Positions 28,598-37,627 of a DNA stretch of 64,000 nt are shown here, piece by piece. A program made the translations under genes and the position numbers. The number at the start of each line of letters is the position of its first letter. Within the stretch, counting starts at the first letter, position 1. The notes under the pieces are model-generated. The model worked only from the letters and a program-made list of their open reading frames with translations. It was not told the DNA's origin and did no database searches. Location of the stretch: assembly GCF_000017565.1 (NCBI RefSeq), contig NC_009719.1, positions 1-64,000 of the forward strand, read 5' to 3'. The stretch is from Parvibaculum lavamentivorans DS-1 (GTDB taxonomy: Bacteria; Pseudomonadota; Alphaproteobacteria; Parvibaculales; Parvibaculaceae).

Positions 28598-29731
28598 TTA
28601 TTCCGCGGCGGAGACGCTTACATTCTTCAGCGCATCGGCATTGGTGCCGAAATTGATCTGCTGCAGATAGCGGATGCCGTCCTCGGCGATATCGTCGCCG
28701 ACCATGCGGTCGCCTTCATGGCGCAGCTCTTCCATGTCCACATAGGTGGCGTAGAAGGCCTTGGTGCGGTCGGTGATGATGCCGGCCTTGAGCAGCGTCT
28801 TGATGAGCACGCGGAAGATGTTGGTGCCTTCCTTCATGCTCTCGCGGCGGTCTTCATCGCCGAAGGCTTCGAGCATCTCGAGCTGCACCTGCTGCCATTC
28901 GAGACCGAACTCGCCGTAGATCGCCTGCTTCTGCTCGGGGTTCACGAGGTTGAACAGCAGGGTCTGGAAGCACTCGGCCGCCCAGTCCTCGATGATGTTC
29001 TGCTCTTCTTCCGAGAGGTTCGGGATCGTGCGGTCGGCCCAGATCTTGCCGAACTTGTGATGGAAGGCTTCGTCCGTCATCACGAGCTGCGTCAGCTTGA
29101 CGAGGAGCGGATCGTTCGACTTCGCGTAAAGCGTCGCGAAGGCGCCCATGGCAAGGCCTTCGACCAGCATCTGCATGCCGACGATCTTCTTGTAGACCTC
29201 CGGTGCGTTGACGATGTTGGTGAGCAGGCCGCCCAGCGTCGGGCCGACGGCGAGGGGCTTGCCCCAACGCGCCTGGATGTATTTCGCGAAGGCCGTCACA
29301 TGGCGGGCTTCTTCGCGGGTCTGGTTGGCGGCATATTCCTGCGCGCCCGGATCCTTCAGGATGTGGCAGAGCGAGGCGGAAAGCGCCAGCGCGCCGGCTT
29401 CGCCATGCAGGATCGACGAGAGCATCCAGCGCGCGCTCTCATTCGCGAATTTCACGCGCTGCTTTTCCGTCAGCTTCTCGAAGCAGGGCAGGCGCAGCTC
29501 CGGCATCAACTCGCCCGGCATCACCATCTGGTTTTCGAGATCGAAGGGTTCGGCGAAGTCGATGTACTTCTCGTCCAGCGGATCCCAGAAATGGTCGTGG
29601 GTCGCGGAAATGATCTTGTCGAAGGCGGTGGAGCGGGCGCCGTAACGTTCCGGCTGCATCATCGCCGGGAAATCATGGGGGGCGACGGCATCATAGGCGT
29701 CGTCTTTGGTGATCTGCCGAATTTCGGTCAT
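28598..29731 (-). CDS. ferritin-like diiron protein, paralogue 2
   Basis: Close paralogue of the gene at 24241-25362, with long identical blocks such as DPGAQEYAANQ and VTAFAKY. The 377 residues keep all six ligands at the same positions: Glu111, Glu141, His144, Glu191, Glu221, His224. Differences concentrate in residues 20-35, 60-80 and the last 20. ATG 29731 (MTEIRQITKDD) or the Met one codon upstream starts the protein. Own promoter and an operator copy lie upstream. Having two paralogues facing a P450 suggests either a heterodimer or two substrates; not decidable from sequence. Confidence 0.8.
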   Translation of the reverse strand: MTEIRQITKDDAYDAVAPHDFPAMMQPERYGARSTAFDKIISATHDHFWDPLDEKYIDFAEPFDLENQMVMPGELMPELRLPCFEKLTEKQRVKFANESARWMLSSILHGEAGALALSASLCHILKDPGAQEYAANQTREEARHVTAFAKYIQARWGKPLAVGPTLGGLLTNIVNAPEVYKKIVGMQMLVEGLAMGAFATLYAKSNDPLLVKLTQLVMTDEAFHHKFGKIWADRTIPNLSEEEQNIIEDWAAECFQTLLFNLVNPEQKQAIYGEFGLEWQQVQLEMLEAFGDEDRRESMKEGTNIFRVLIKTLLKAGIITDRTKAFYATYVDMEELRHEGDRMVGDDIAEDGIRYLQQINFGTNADALKNVSVSAAE

Positions 29732-29835
29732 CAAGGGTTCTCCAGAGGGTCAGCCGGGACGAGGGGTCGCCGGGAACGCGGGAAGCCGGACTTCGAAGGC
29801 GAGCGCCCCCCTGCCGGTCTGTTCTGTTTCAGGAA

Positions 29836-29863
29836 AGAATAGGGCCGGGTGTCCCCGGGTCAA
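29836..29863 (-). promoter_or_regulatory. promoter of the second diiron gene
   Basis: On the minus strand TTGACC (29863-29858) and TATTCT (29841-29836) are 16 bases apart, about 105 bases before the start codon. Confidence 0.6.
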
Positions 29864-29867
29864 GGGA

Positions 29868-29889
29868 AAAATGACGGAGGCGTCAACTT
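29868..29889. promoter_or_regulatory. operator copy 4, upstream of second diiron gene
   Basis: AAAATGACGG and GCGTCAACTT around AG: the core TGACG-N4-CGTCA is intact, flanks partly diverged. It sits just upstream of the -35, as copy 1 does for the first diiron gene. Confidence 0.65.
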
Positions 29890-30313
29890 TAAACCGGAAC
29901 GGTAACAACATCGTAAACTTCGCGGATTGCAACTACGCACTGGTTACAAACGGCGTCTGTATGTGATATTTGAGAAAGTGGATGATCAATCCGTTCCATC
30001 GCGCGGGGGCTGTGCGGCGGAGACAAGAGATGTGGCATCCAGGGAGGGGGCAAACCCCCGACGGAAACGAACGGGCGATGTGCAACCGGCTCCGGCCTGC
30101 GCGGAACCCCTTAAATCGGGGAGGGTGGTCCTTCGGGGCCGCATGTCCGCCTTTCAGGCGGCGATCCTCCAGAAGACAAGACCGGTCACGGTCGCAGCCG
30201 AAGACACCGCGTCCCTTGCCGGTGCCGTCCCTGCGTTCCGGCGGACTGCGATTTGCAACTGTGTCGCCCAACCGGCAACGGGAAAGCGGCGAGGGGAACG
30301 ATAGGTAGAGTCG
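29890..30313 (+). other. long gap before the MMPL exporter gene
   Basis: More than 400 bases with no credible gene. It holds several small G/C hairpins, for example GGGGG-CAAA-CCCCC near 30046-30059, but no riboswitch class I can recognise. It may be a long 5' leader of the exporter gene. Confidence 0.3.
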
Positions 30314-32665
30314 ATGATTGGATTTCTCGAAAATGTTGTCTTCCGGCTCCGCGCGCTGATCCTGCTGGGCCTTCTGGTCTTCACGGTCATTGCCGGATAT
30401 TACGCGACGGGCCTGCGCATGACCGCCGGCTTCGACAAGCAGCTTCCGGTCGGCCACGAATATATTCAGACGTTCCAGGAATATCGCGACCAGCTCTTCG
30501 GCTCGAACCGCATCATCGTGGTGCTGGCGCCGAACGAAGGCACGATCTGGACCCGAGAGTTCTTCAAGACCTACAAGGAACTCACCGACGACATCTTCTT
30601 CCTGCCCGGCGTTTCCCGCCACACGGTGACATCGCTCTGGACGCCCAACACCCGCTACATTGAAATCACCGAGGACGGCATCAGCGCCGACGACGTCATT
30701 TCCGGCCGCGTCACCGCCGACTCGATGACACCCGCGAACCTTCAGAAAATCCAGAGCAACGTCATTCGCGGCGGCTTCGTCGGCCGCCTCGTCGCCGACG
30801 ACTTCCAGTCCGCCATGGTCGTCGCCGAGTTGCAGGATTACGATCCTTCGACCGGCCAGCCGCTCGACTATTTCGACCTCGCCGCCAAGCTCGAAAAGCA
30901 GATCCGCGACAAATACGAGAGCGATCAATACACCGTCCGCATCATCGGCTTCGCCAAGCTGATCGGCGACATCGCCGACGGCGCCGGCACTGTCGTGAAG
31001 TTCTTCATCGTCGCCTTCATCTTGACGGCGCTGGCGCTTTATCTCTATTCGCGCTCGGTGCTGCTGACATCGGCAACGCTCTTTGCCTCGCTGACCTCGG
31101 TGGTCTGGCAATTCGGTCTGCTCAATCTGCTCGGCTACGGTCTCGATCCGCTGGCGGTGCTGGTGCCCTTCCTCGTCTTCGCCATCGGCGTCAGTCACGG
31201 CGTGCAGCAGATCAACCTCATTACGGCCGAGATCAGCGCCGGCGCCAATGCCGAACAGGCGGCGCGCGTCGCCTTCTCGCGTCTTCTGGTGCCGGGCTCC
31301 ATGGCCCTCATCACGACGCTGGTCGGCTTCGGCACGCTCTACCTGATCCCCGTACCGATGATCCGCGAACTCGCCATCACCGCCTCGATCGGCGTGGTGC
31401 TGAAAATCGCGACCAACCTCATCATGCTGCCGCTTCTCGTCAGCTATCTGAAGTTCGGCGAGAACTTCCGCGACCGCGTGACGCGTTCGCGCGAAGTGCG
31501 CCTCAAGATCATGCGCGGGCTCGGTTTCGTGGCCAGTCCGCGCTGGGCCGTCATCATCCTGATCGGCTCGACGACGCTCTTCGGCATCGCCGTCTACCAG
31601 GGCATGAACCGCCATGTCGGCGCGCTTCACGCCGGTGCGCCGGAGCTTCGGCCCGACGCGCGCTACAATGTGGACTCGACGGAGATCGCCAACAGCTTCG
31701 CGCTTGGCCTCAACGTGCTGACGGTGGTGGTCGAAACGCCGCCGGACAGCTGCGTGACCTATTCCTACATGAAATATCTCAACCAGTTCTCCTGGGCGAT
31801 GCAGAACGTCCCCGACGTGACGCTCGTCGTCTCGCTGCCCTTCGCGATCAAGGGTTCGGCGGCCGGCTGGAACGAGGGCAACCTCAAATGGAAGGATATT
31901 CCGCGCAACCGTCCGGCGCTGGCGCAGGCGTCGAACACGGTGCCGGGTGCGGGCGCACTCTATAACCAGACCTGCACCATCCTTCCGCACATGATCTATC
32001 TGAAGGACGCGAAGGCGACGACCATCAAATCCGCCATCAATGCGGTGAAGGAATGGCGCGCCGCTCATCCGATGGAAGGCGTCAATATTCGCCTCGCTTC
32101 CGGCAATATGGGCGTGCAGGCGGCGGTGAACGAAGAGATCACCGAAACCGAACTGCCGATGATGATGTGGGTCTATGCCGTCATCATCGCGCTCGTCACG
32201 CTCACCTATCGCGACTGGCGGGCCGTCATCGCCTGTTGCCTGCCGCTCACCTTCGGCACCTTCTTCGGCTACTGGTTCATGGAAGTGCTGCAGATCGGCC
32301 TGACCGTGGCGACGCTGCCGGTGATGGTGCTCGCGGTCGGCATCGGCGTCGACTACGCCTACTACATCTACAACCGCATCCCCTATTACCTCGGCGAGGG
32401 GATGAACGTGACCGACGCTTTCCGGCAGGCGCTCCTCGAAACCGGCATGGCGACCTTCTTCACGGCGCTCACGCTGGCGGTCGGCGTTTCCACCTGGGCC
32501 TTCTCGGATCTGAAGTTCCAGGCGGATATGGGCCTGCTGCTTTCCTTCATGTTCATGGTCAACATGATCATGGCGATCACGGTGCTGCCGGCACTCGCGG
32601 TCGTTCTGGAAATGCTGTTCCCGCGCAAGCGTCCCGTCGCCCGCCAGAGCGCGCCGGTTCACTGA
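30314..32665 (+). CDS. MMPL/RND-superfamily exporter
   Basis: Inner-membrane transporter of 783 residues with two repeats, each one span plus a periplasmic domain plus five spans. The proton-relay type motif of the second half is GIGVDYAYYIYNR; the first half has FLVFAIGVSHGVQQIN at the matching place, with Asp replaced. The family moves hydrophobic molecules such as lipids or hopanoids. ATG 30314 follows TAGGTAGAG. Location next to oxygenase genes suggests export of an oxidised lipid, or uptake of the hydrocarbon; inference only. A strong terminator follows. Confidence 0.85.
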   Translation: MIGFLENVVFRLRALILLGLLVFTVIAGYYATGLRMTAGFDKQLPVGHEYIQTFQEYRDQLFGSNRIIVVLAPNEGTIWTREFFKTYKELTDDIFFLPGVSRHTVTSLWTPNTRYIEITEDGISADDVISGRVTADSMTPANLQKIQSNVIRGGFVGRLVADDFQSAMVVAELQDYDPSTGQPLDYFDLAAKLEKQIRDKYESDQYTVRIIGFAKLIGDIADGAGTVVKFFIVAFILTALALYLYSRSVLLTSATLFASLTSVVWQFGLLNLLGYGLDPLAVLVPFLVFAIGVSHGVQQINLITAEISAGANAEQAARVAFSRLLVPGSMALITTLVGFGTLYLIPVPMIRELAITASIGVVLKIATNLIMLPLLVSYLKFGENFRDRVTRSREVRLKIMRGLGFVASPRWAVIILIGSTTLFGIAVYQGMNRHVGALHAGAPELRPDARYNVDSTEIANSFALGLNVLTVVVETPPDSCVTYSYMKYLNQFSWAMQNVPDVTLVVSLPFAIKGSAAGWNEGNLKWKDIPRNRPALAQASNTVPGAGALYNQTCTILPHMIYLKDAKATTIKSAINAVKEWRAAHPMEGVNIRLASGNMGVQAAVNEEITETELPMMMWVYAVIIALVTLTYRDWRAVIACCLPLTFGTFFGYWFMEVLQIGLTVATLPVMVLAVGIGVDYAYYIYNRIPYYLGEGMNVTDAFRQALLETGMATFFTALTLAVGVSTWAFSDLKFQADMGLLLSFMFMVNMIMAITVLPALAVVLEMLFPRKRPVARQSAPVH

Positions 32666-32686
32666 CGCCCGCATCACAGACAGACG

Positions 32687-32720
32687 AAAAGGCCGCCGCT
32701 CACCCGGCGGCCTTTTTTCA
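32687..32720 (+). terminator. terminator of the exporter gene
   Basis: GGCCGCCG (32691-32698) pairs with CGGCGGCC (32705-32712), flanked by AAAA before and six T after. Confidence 0.9.
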
Positions 32721-32769
32721 TGCCCCGCCGCCCCGACGCTGTTACAGTGACGCCATGGGGATAAGGGCT

Positions 32770-33618
32770 ATGCACGTTCTGATTTCGCGCCTGCTCTGGC
32801 CGCTGCTGGCGGGTGGCTCGCTATCGCTGATCTATCTCGGCATGGAGGCGGGCCACGGCATTCTCGCGTTCAATCTGAGCTATCTCGGCCTGGCGCTGAC
32901 CATCGCCGTGCTGGAGCGCGCGATGCCGCATGAGCGCGGCTGGCTCGCCAATGACGGGCAGATGGGCCCCGACCTCGCGCATACGCTGCTCAGCAAGGGC
33001 ATCGCGCAGGTCATCGTCACGGTGATTGTGTTCATGGGGATCGCGGAATGGGTAAAGCCTGCGGACAGTCCCCTCTGGCCGGAGAGCTGGCCGCTCGCCG
33101 CGCAGGTCGCGCTCGGCCTCGTGCTTGTCGAGGCGGGGCTCTACTGGAAGCACCGGCTCGCCCATGAATGGCCCTGGCTCTGGCGCTTCCATGCCGTTCA
33201 TCACAGCGTAACGCGGCTCTGGTTCTTCAATACCGGCCGCTTCCATCCCGTCGACACGGTGACGGGGTTGCTGGTCGGCATCCCGCTGCTTCTGCTCCTC
33301 GGTGCGCCGCAGCCCGTATTGCTGATGGTGAGCGCGGTGACGGCCGTCATCGGCATCCTCACCCATTGCAATATCGAAATGCGCTGCGGGCCCTTGAGCT
33401 ATGTCTTCAACACGCCGGAAACGCATCGCTGGCATCACTCGAAGAATCTCGACGAGGGCAATCGCAACTATGGCGAGAACCTGATGCTGTTCGACATGCT
33501 CTTCGGCACCTATATCAATCCGCGCCGCCGTCCGCCCGCCGATATCGGCATCGAGCACGAGATGCCCGCCGATTTCATCGGCCAGCTTAAAATCCCCTTC
33601 ACCCGCGCGCCGCTTTGA
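32770..33618 (+). CDS. sterol desaturase/fatty acid hydroxylase family protein
   Basis: Integral membrane non-haem diiron oxygenase of 282 residues. The three His boxes are complete: HRLAHE, HAVHHS and HRWHHS, in the order HxxxH, HxxHH, HxxHH. About five hydrophobic spans surround them. Members hydroxylate or desaturate sterols, sphingolipids, carotenoids or fatty acids. ATG 32770 (MHVLISRLLW) is chosen for GGGGATAAGGG ahead; ATG 32755 is in frame. It lies after a terminator, so it has its own transcript, and converges on the second P450 gene. Confidence 0.9.
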   Translation: MHVLISRLLWPLLAGGSLSLIYLGMEAGHGILAFNLSYLGLALTIAVLERAMPHERGWLANDGQMGPDLAHTLLSKGIAQVIVTVIVFMGIAEWVKPADSPLWPESWPLAAQVALGLVLVEAGLYWKHRLAHEWPWLWRFHAVHHSVTRLWFFNTGRFHPVDTVTGLLVGIPLLLLLGAPQPVLLMVSAVTAVIGILTHCNIEMRCGPLSYVFNTPETHRWHHSKNLDEGNRNYGENLMLFDMLFGTYINPRRRPPADIGIEHEMPADFIGQLKIPFTRAPL

Positions 33619-33621
33619 GCT

Positions 33622-34875
33622 TCAGCCCTCCGGCGTGTAGCTCACCGGCATTTCCTTGATGCCGTAGATGAAGTTCGAGCGCAGCCGCCGGATCGGCCCC
33701 GAGACGTTGATGTCCGGGAAGCGGCGCAGCAATTCCTCGAACAGGATCGTGAGCTGCAATTCCGCGAGCCGCGAGCCGAGACAGAAATGCTGCCCGACGC
33801 CGAAGCCGATCTGCGCCGGCACGCCCGGCGCCGCATAGCGTGCAACGTCGAAGCGGTAGGGATCGGCCCATTGCGCCTCGTCGCGATTGCCGGACGCATA
33901 CCACATCACCACCTTGTCGCCTTTGCGGATCTTCTGGCCGCGCAATTCCGTATCTTCCGTCGCCGTGCGGCGCATATGGAGAACGGGGCTCACCCAGCGC
34001 ACGATTTCCTGTACCGCGCTCGGGATCAGCGATGGATCGTCGAGGAGCTTCTGCCGCTCCCCCGGATTTTCCGAAAGCGCCAGCAGCCCGCCCGAGATCG
34101 AATTGCGCGTCGTCTCGTTGCCCGCCACGACAAGCAGGATGAAGGTGCCGATATAGGTCGGGAAGTTCATCGCCTCGCCGCCGATCTTCGAATGGGCGAG
34201 CATGGAAATGAGATCGTCGCCCGGCGTCTCCAGCCGCTGCTGCCAGAGCCCCGCCGCATAGCCCGCCATCTCCATGATGCATTTCTGCATATATTCGTCG
34301 GAGACGCGCAGCTCCGGGTCGTCCTCGCCTACCGTCGCGTTCGACCATTCGAAGAGCTTCGGCCCGTCGCTTTCCGGCACGCCGAAAAGTTCGGCCAGCA
34401 CTTCGATGGGGAGCGCGGCGGCCACGGCGGAAATGAACTCCGCCTCGCCCGTCTTCGGCATCGCATCGAGCAGCCGCGTCACGCGCGCGCGGATGCGCTC
34501 TTCCATATTGGAAATGCGCTTCGGCACAAAGCCCGGCGTCACCATCCGCCGGTAGCCCGCATGGGCCGGCGGGTCCATCGAGATCATGCTCGCGTCGGTG
34601 TCGTTCCCGCCGATCTCGTTCTCGTTGAAGATGCGGTGTCCGCCATTATGCTTGGCGGAGGAAAAGAGCTTCGGATTTTTCGACACCGCCTCGATGTCGT
34701 CATAGCGCGTCACCGCCCAGAAGCCGGGGCCGTCCGCTTCCGGGTTCCAGTAGACGGGCTCTTCCGCGCGCAAGCGGCGAAAGGCCTCGTGATGCTGCTC
34801 ATGCAGATAGAGGTCCGGGTCTTTCAGATCCGGCTTGCCGTTGAGATCGATCGCCTTCGCCTGCGGCCTGAGCAT
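33622..34875 (-). CDS. cytochrome P450 (CYP125/CYP142-like group)
   Basis: Soluble P450 of 417 residues, distinct from the CYP153. Haem loop FGVGQHFCLG with Cys365; I-helix AGNETTRNS at 251; K-helix EIVRW at 290. The DPPAHAGYRRMVTPGF segment and overall pattern recall steroid or cholesterol side-chain P450s such as CYP125 and CYP142, or linalool-type CYPs. Substrate cannot be fixed. ATG 34875 follows AGGAGAGGG. The stop lies three bases from the convergent hydroxylase stop. Confidence 0.9.
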   Translation of the reverse strand: MLRPQAKAIDLNGKPDLKDPDLYLHEQHHEAFRRLRAEEPVYWNPEADGPGFWAVTRYDDIEAVSKNPKLFSSAKHNGGHRIFNENEIGGNDTDASMISMDPPAHAGYRRMVTPGFVPKRISNMEERIRARVTRLLDAMPKTGEAEFISAVAAALPIEVLAELFGVPESDGPKLFEWSNATVGEDDPELRVSDEYMQKCIMEMAGYAAGLWQQRLETPGDDLISMLAHSKIGGEAMNFPTYIGTFILLVVAGNETTRNSISGGLLALSENPGERQKLLDDPSLIPSAVQEIVRWVSPVLHMRRTATEDTELRGQKIRKGDKVVMWYASGNRDEAQWADPYRFDVARYAAPGVPAQIGFGVGQHFCLGSRLAELQLTILFEELLRRFPDINVSGPIRRLRSNFIYGIKEMPVSYTPEG

Positions 34876-34928
34876 GGGTCCCTCTCCTCTTGTTCTTTTG
34901 AGAAGAAGCTTAGGCCCCTCGCGCCGGA

Positions 34929-35570
34929 TCAGGAAAGGGGAAAGCCGACCGCGTCTTCCAGTTCCTTCAGCGCCTGTTCCGGCGTCACGACCTTGATCGT
35001 CGTCATGCCGAGCAGTCTGGCGGGCTTCAGGTTGATGCCGAGATCGTCGAGATAAACCGATGACGCAGGGGAAACGCCGAGCGCCTCGCAGGCCATTTCG
35101 TAGATGCGCGGATCGGGCTTGCGGATGCCGACTTTCGAACTCTCGATCACATGGTCGAACAGCGACATGACTTCGGCAACGGCGGCCGCCTTCTCGCCGG
35201 AGCGCGCCATGCCCGCGCCTTCGCCCGCCGACACATTATTGGTGATGCAGCCGACCTTCGCGCGTTCCTTGCAGCGTTTCAGCGCCGTCACCATTTCAGG
35301 GCGAATGTCGCCCGACAGAAGCTCGATGATGTGGCGGCCGGGAATGCGCGTGCCGCGCGCCTCGGATTCTTCGGCGAACAAACGGTCGAAATCGTCCAGC
35401 GTGCATTCGCTGCGCTCGAACAGCGCCCAGGCATTGGTGTCGGGATTGACCGCGTTGATGCCGCGAATGAAATCCTTCGGCAGCCCGCGTTCCGTCTCGT
35501 AGCGGTTGAACGCCTCGAACGGGCTCGATGTGAGCACGCCGCCAAAATCCCAGATAACCGCTTCGACCAT
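34929..35570 (-). CDS. HAD-superfamily hydrolase (EPHX2 N-domain type)
   Basis: Subclass IA HAD phosphatase of 213 residues. Motif I is VIWDFGGVLTSSP, in which the usual second Asp is Gly, as in the N-terminal domain of epoxide hydrolase 2 and ACAD10. Motif II Thr is in CITNN, Lys in VGIRKPDPRIYE, and motif IV is YLDDLGIN. The substrate is unknown. Next to lipid oxygenases it may act on a lipid phosphate, which is speculation. Confidence 0.85.
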   Translation of the reverse strand: MVEAVIWDFGGVLTSSPFEAFNRYETERGLPKDFIRGINAVNPDTNAWALFERSECTLDDFDRLFAEESEARGTRIPGRHIIELLSGDIRPEMVTALKRCKERAKVGCITNNVSAGEGAGMARSGEKAAAVAEVMSLFDHVIESSKVGIRKPDPRIYEMACEALGVSPASSVYLDDLGINLKPARLLGMTTIKVVTPEQALKELEDAVGFPLS

Positions 35571-35654
35571 CAGTCCTCGCCTTTCTTGAATGTCGTTTGG
35601 CGGGAACCTACACGCTCGCGCCCGCCCGCGCCAAGCGCGGGCGGATGCAGCGGT

Positions 35655-36659
35655 TCAGCGTGATTTGACGAGGCAGTCCTGACCGGCGGATTTGAGGCTC
35701 GCACAGGTCGATTGCGCGGCGCTCTTCGTCTCGAAGCCGGCGGCGCGGACGCGGTAATAGACGCCCTTGTCGCCGAGATCGGCGCGTTCCACGTCGAGCG
35801 CGTGATTGCCGAGAAGCGAGGGATGCTTCTTCTGCAATGCGGCCCAGGCGCTTTTCGCGCCTGCCTCGTCGCGCAGCGCCATGATCTGCACGAGCCACGC
35901 GCCGCCGCTTGCGGGGGCGGCGGCCGGTGCGGGCGTCGCGGCCTGCACGGGCGCGGGCTCCGGCGCGGCTGCCGGTTCCGCGGCGCGCGATTGCGGAACA
36001 TCGGCCTCGGGCGCGGCCTGCTGCGGCGCCGCGGCGGGCGGTACGATGGATTGCGGCGCCTGGGCGGCTGGCGCCTCGCGCACCTCGACCCCTGCGCTGG
36101 CGGGCGGGCTCGCCTCCGGCGCCGCCGCTTCGGGCGCGGCGGGGCGAAGATCGGCCGCGACATCCGGCACGGTTGCTTCGTCGGGGGTGGCGCCGGGCGC
36201 TTCCGCCTGTTGCGGCGTCTGTTGCGGCGCCTGCGCCGTCTGTGCGGGAGCCGCCGCTTCCGGCGCCGCGGTGATGGCGGGAGAAACCGGCGCAACGCCC
36301 CTGTCGCCCTCGTTCAGCGACAGCGCCACCAGCACCCCGCCCAGAAGCGCGATACCGACAAAGGCGCCGGCGATCAGCCGCGCGCGGCCGCCGCCTTCTT
36401 CTTCCTCCGGCGTATAGATGATCTCGGGTTCGGGCGGCCGGGGCCGCTCGTCTTCGTCCATTCCATGCATCTCCGGCCTCTCCGTGGCGGGGCTCGCATA
36501 GAGCCCCTGGGACGGGCCTGAATTTACACCGATTCCACTCAAATGCGGCTGCCGCCCGGGTGAAAGCGTCACGCGCGAAATCGGGTCGACCGAGGAAGGC
36601 CCGGCATCACCCTTGCGCGCAAGCAGGTCACTCGTCAATGAGGCAGGCTTCTTGGACAT
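35655..36659 (-). CDS. SPOR-domain membrane protein
   Basis: Inner-membrane protein of 334 residues. A cytoplasmic part of about 90 residues precedes one span (LIAGAFVGIALLGGVLVAL). A long Ala/Pro/Gln-rich periplasmic linker follows, and the C-terminal SPOR domain starts at GGAWLVQIMALRDEAGAKSA and ends with VYYRVRAAGFETKSAAQ. SPOR domains bind glycan strands stripped of stem peptides at division septa. Its ATG overlaps the TGA of parA by one base, so the two are translationally coupled. Confidence 0.88.
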   Translation of the reverse strand: MSKKPASLTSDLLARKGDAGPSSVDPISRVTLSPGRQPHLSGIGVNSGPSQGLYASPATERPEMHGMDEDERPRPPEPEIIYTPEEEEGGGRARLIAGAFVGIALLGGVLVALSLNEGDRGVAPVSPAITAAPEAAAPAQTAQAPQQTPQQAEAPGATPDEATVPDVAADLRPAAPEAAAPEASPPASAGVEVREAPAAQAPQSIVPPAAAPQQAAPEADVPQSRAAEPAAAPEPAPVQAATPAPAAAPASGGAWLVQIMALRDEAGAKSAWAALQKKHPSLLGNHALDVERADLGDKGVYYRVRAAGFETKSAAQSTCASLKSAGQDCLVKSR

Positions 36660-37363
36660 CAGGCGGCTCCGCGCAGGGCGCTGTCGGGTTTGCCGGCGCC
36701 GCTGCCGGGAAGGAACGAACCGGAGCTGAGAGGCGCGGTTTCCCGGCCTGTCAGGCGGTCTTCAAGGAAGCTCCAGAGCTCGGCAATCTCTTCCGGCGAC
36801 TTCGTCTGGGAAGCGATTTCCATGACGGTGCGGCCGTCGATCATGCTGGAGGCGAAGTCGATCCGCTGGTGAAGGATCGAGGGGGCCACGGGGCCGTGAT
36901 GGGACAGCGCGATCACGGCTTCGGTGGTGATGCGGGCCCTGGGGCTTGCGCCATTGACCGCGAAGACCAGCGGCTTGCCGATTTCCTCGCAGATGCGAAC
37001 GGTCGCCCCCGCCGCGCGCAGATCGTGCGGGCTCGGCCTTGTCGGAATGACCACGAGGTCGGAAAGGCTCACGACATGGCCGATGGTCGAGGTGATGGCG
37101 GGCGGCGTGTCGATGATGACGAGCCGGACGCCGCCGTCGCGCAGCCGCTGCAGATCGGCTTCGAGGCCTTCATTCGAGGCGCGCACGAAGAAGGGGCGTT
37201 CCGCCTCGCGGGCATTCCACCACTGCGAGAGAGACCCCTGCGGGTCGGTATCGATCAGCGCCACCGGCCCCGCGCCCCTGCGCTCGGCTTCGACGGCAAT
37301 GTGGCCTGCAAGCGTAGTCTTGCCGGAGCCACCCTTCTGGGACGCAAACGCAATGACGTGCAT
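36659..37363 (-). CDS. ParA/MinD-family P-loop ATPase
   Basis: Deviant Walker A ATPase of 234 residues, FASQKGGSGKTTLAG with Lys10 and Lys15 as the two signature lysines. Walker A' is ALIDTDPQGSLSQWW and Walker B is LVIIDTPPA. This short type lacks the N-terminal DNA-binding region of plasmid ParA and resembles orphan ParA proteins that position cellular cargo. ATG 37363 (MHVIAFASQ) is chosen; upstream frame is not protein-like. No parB is adjacent; the partner gene is the SPOR protein. Confidence 0.88.
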   Translation of the reverse strand: MHVIAFASQKGGSGKTTLAGHIAVEAERRGAGPVALIDTDPQGSLSQWWNAREAERPFFVRASNEGLEADLQRLRDGGVRLVIIDTPPAITSTIGHVVSLSDLVVIPTRPSPHDLRAAGATVRICEEIGKPLVFAVNGASPRARITTEAVIALSHHGPVAPSILHQRIDFASSMIDGRTVMEIASQTKSPEEIAELWSFLEDRLTGRETAPLSSGSFLPGSGAGKPDSALRGAA

Positions 37364-37627
37364 GGCTTTCGTATTCCTGATGACCGGCCGCCGGCACAAC
37401 TCCCTTGCCGGGTTCCGCATAAAATGACGCGCCAGCCGCAATCGGGGAAAGAGCTTTCGCGCCCCCCGCGATCCGCCGGCATGTGCGTGATCGAATATCG
37501 AAAAGGCCGAATCAGCCCCCGAGGTCAGAGTAATGTGTGACCCATTTTGGCTCAACATGTGGGAGTGAAAAATCCGCGCTACCCCACAAAATGTGTTGAG
37601 AGCGACACAATTCCCCGTAACCTCCGG

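Noticed and set aside
30000-30313. Riboswitch (for example cobalamin) before the exporter
   Set aside because: Hairpins are present, but none of the conserved riboswitch cores could be found.
29933-32677. Long minus-strand open frame opposite the MMPL exporter
   Set aside because: Shadow of a gene with clear transmembrane repeats; Arg/His/Asp-rich composition is typical of an antisense frame.
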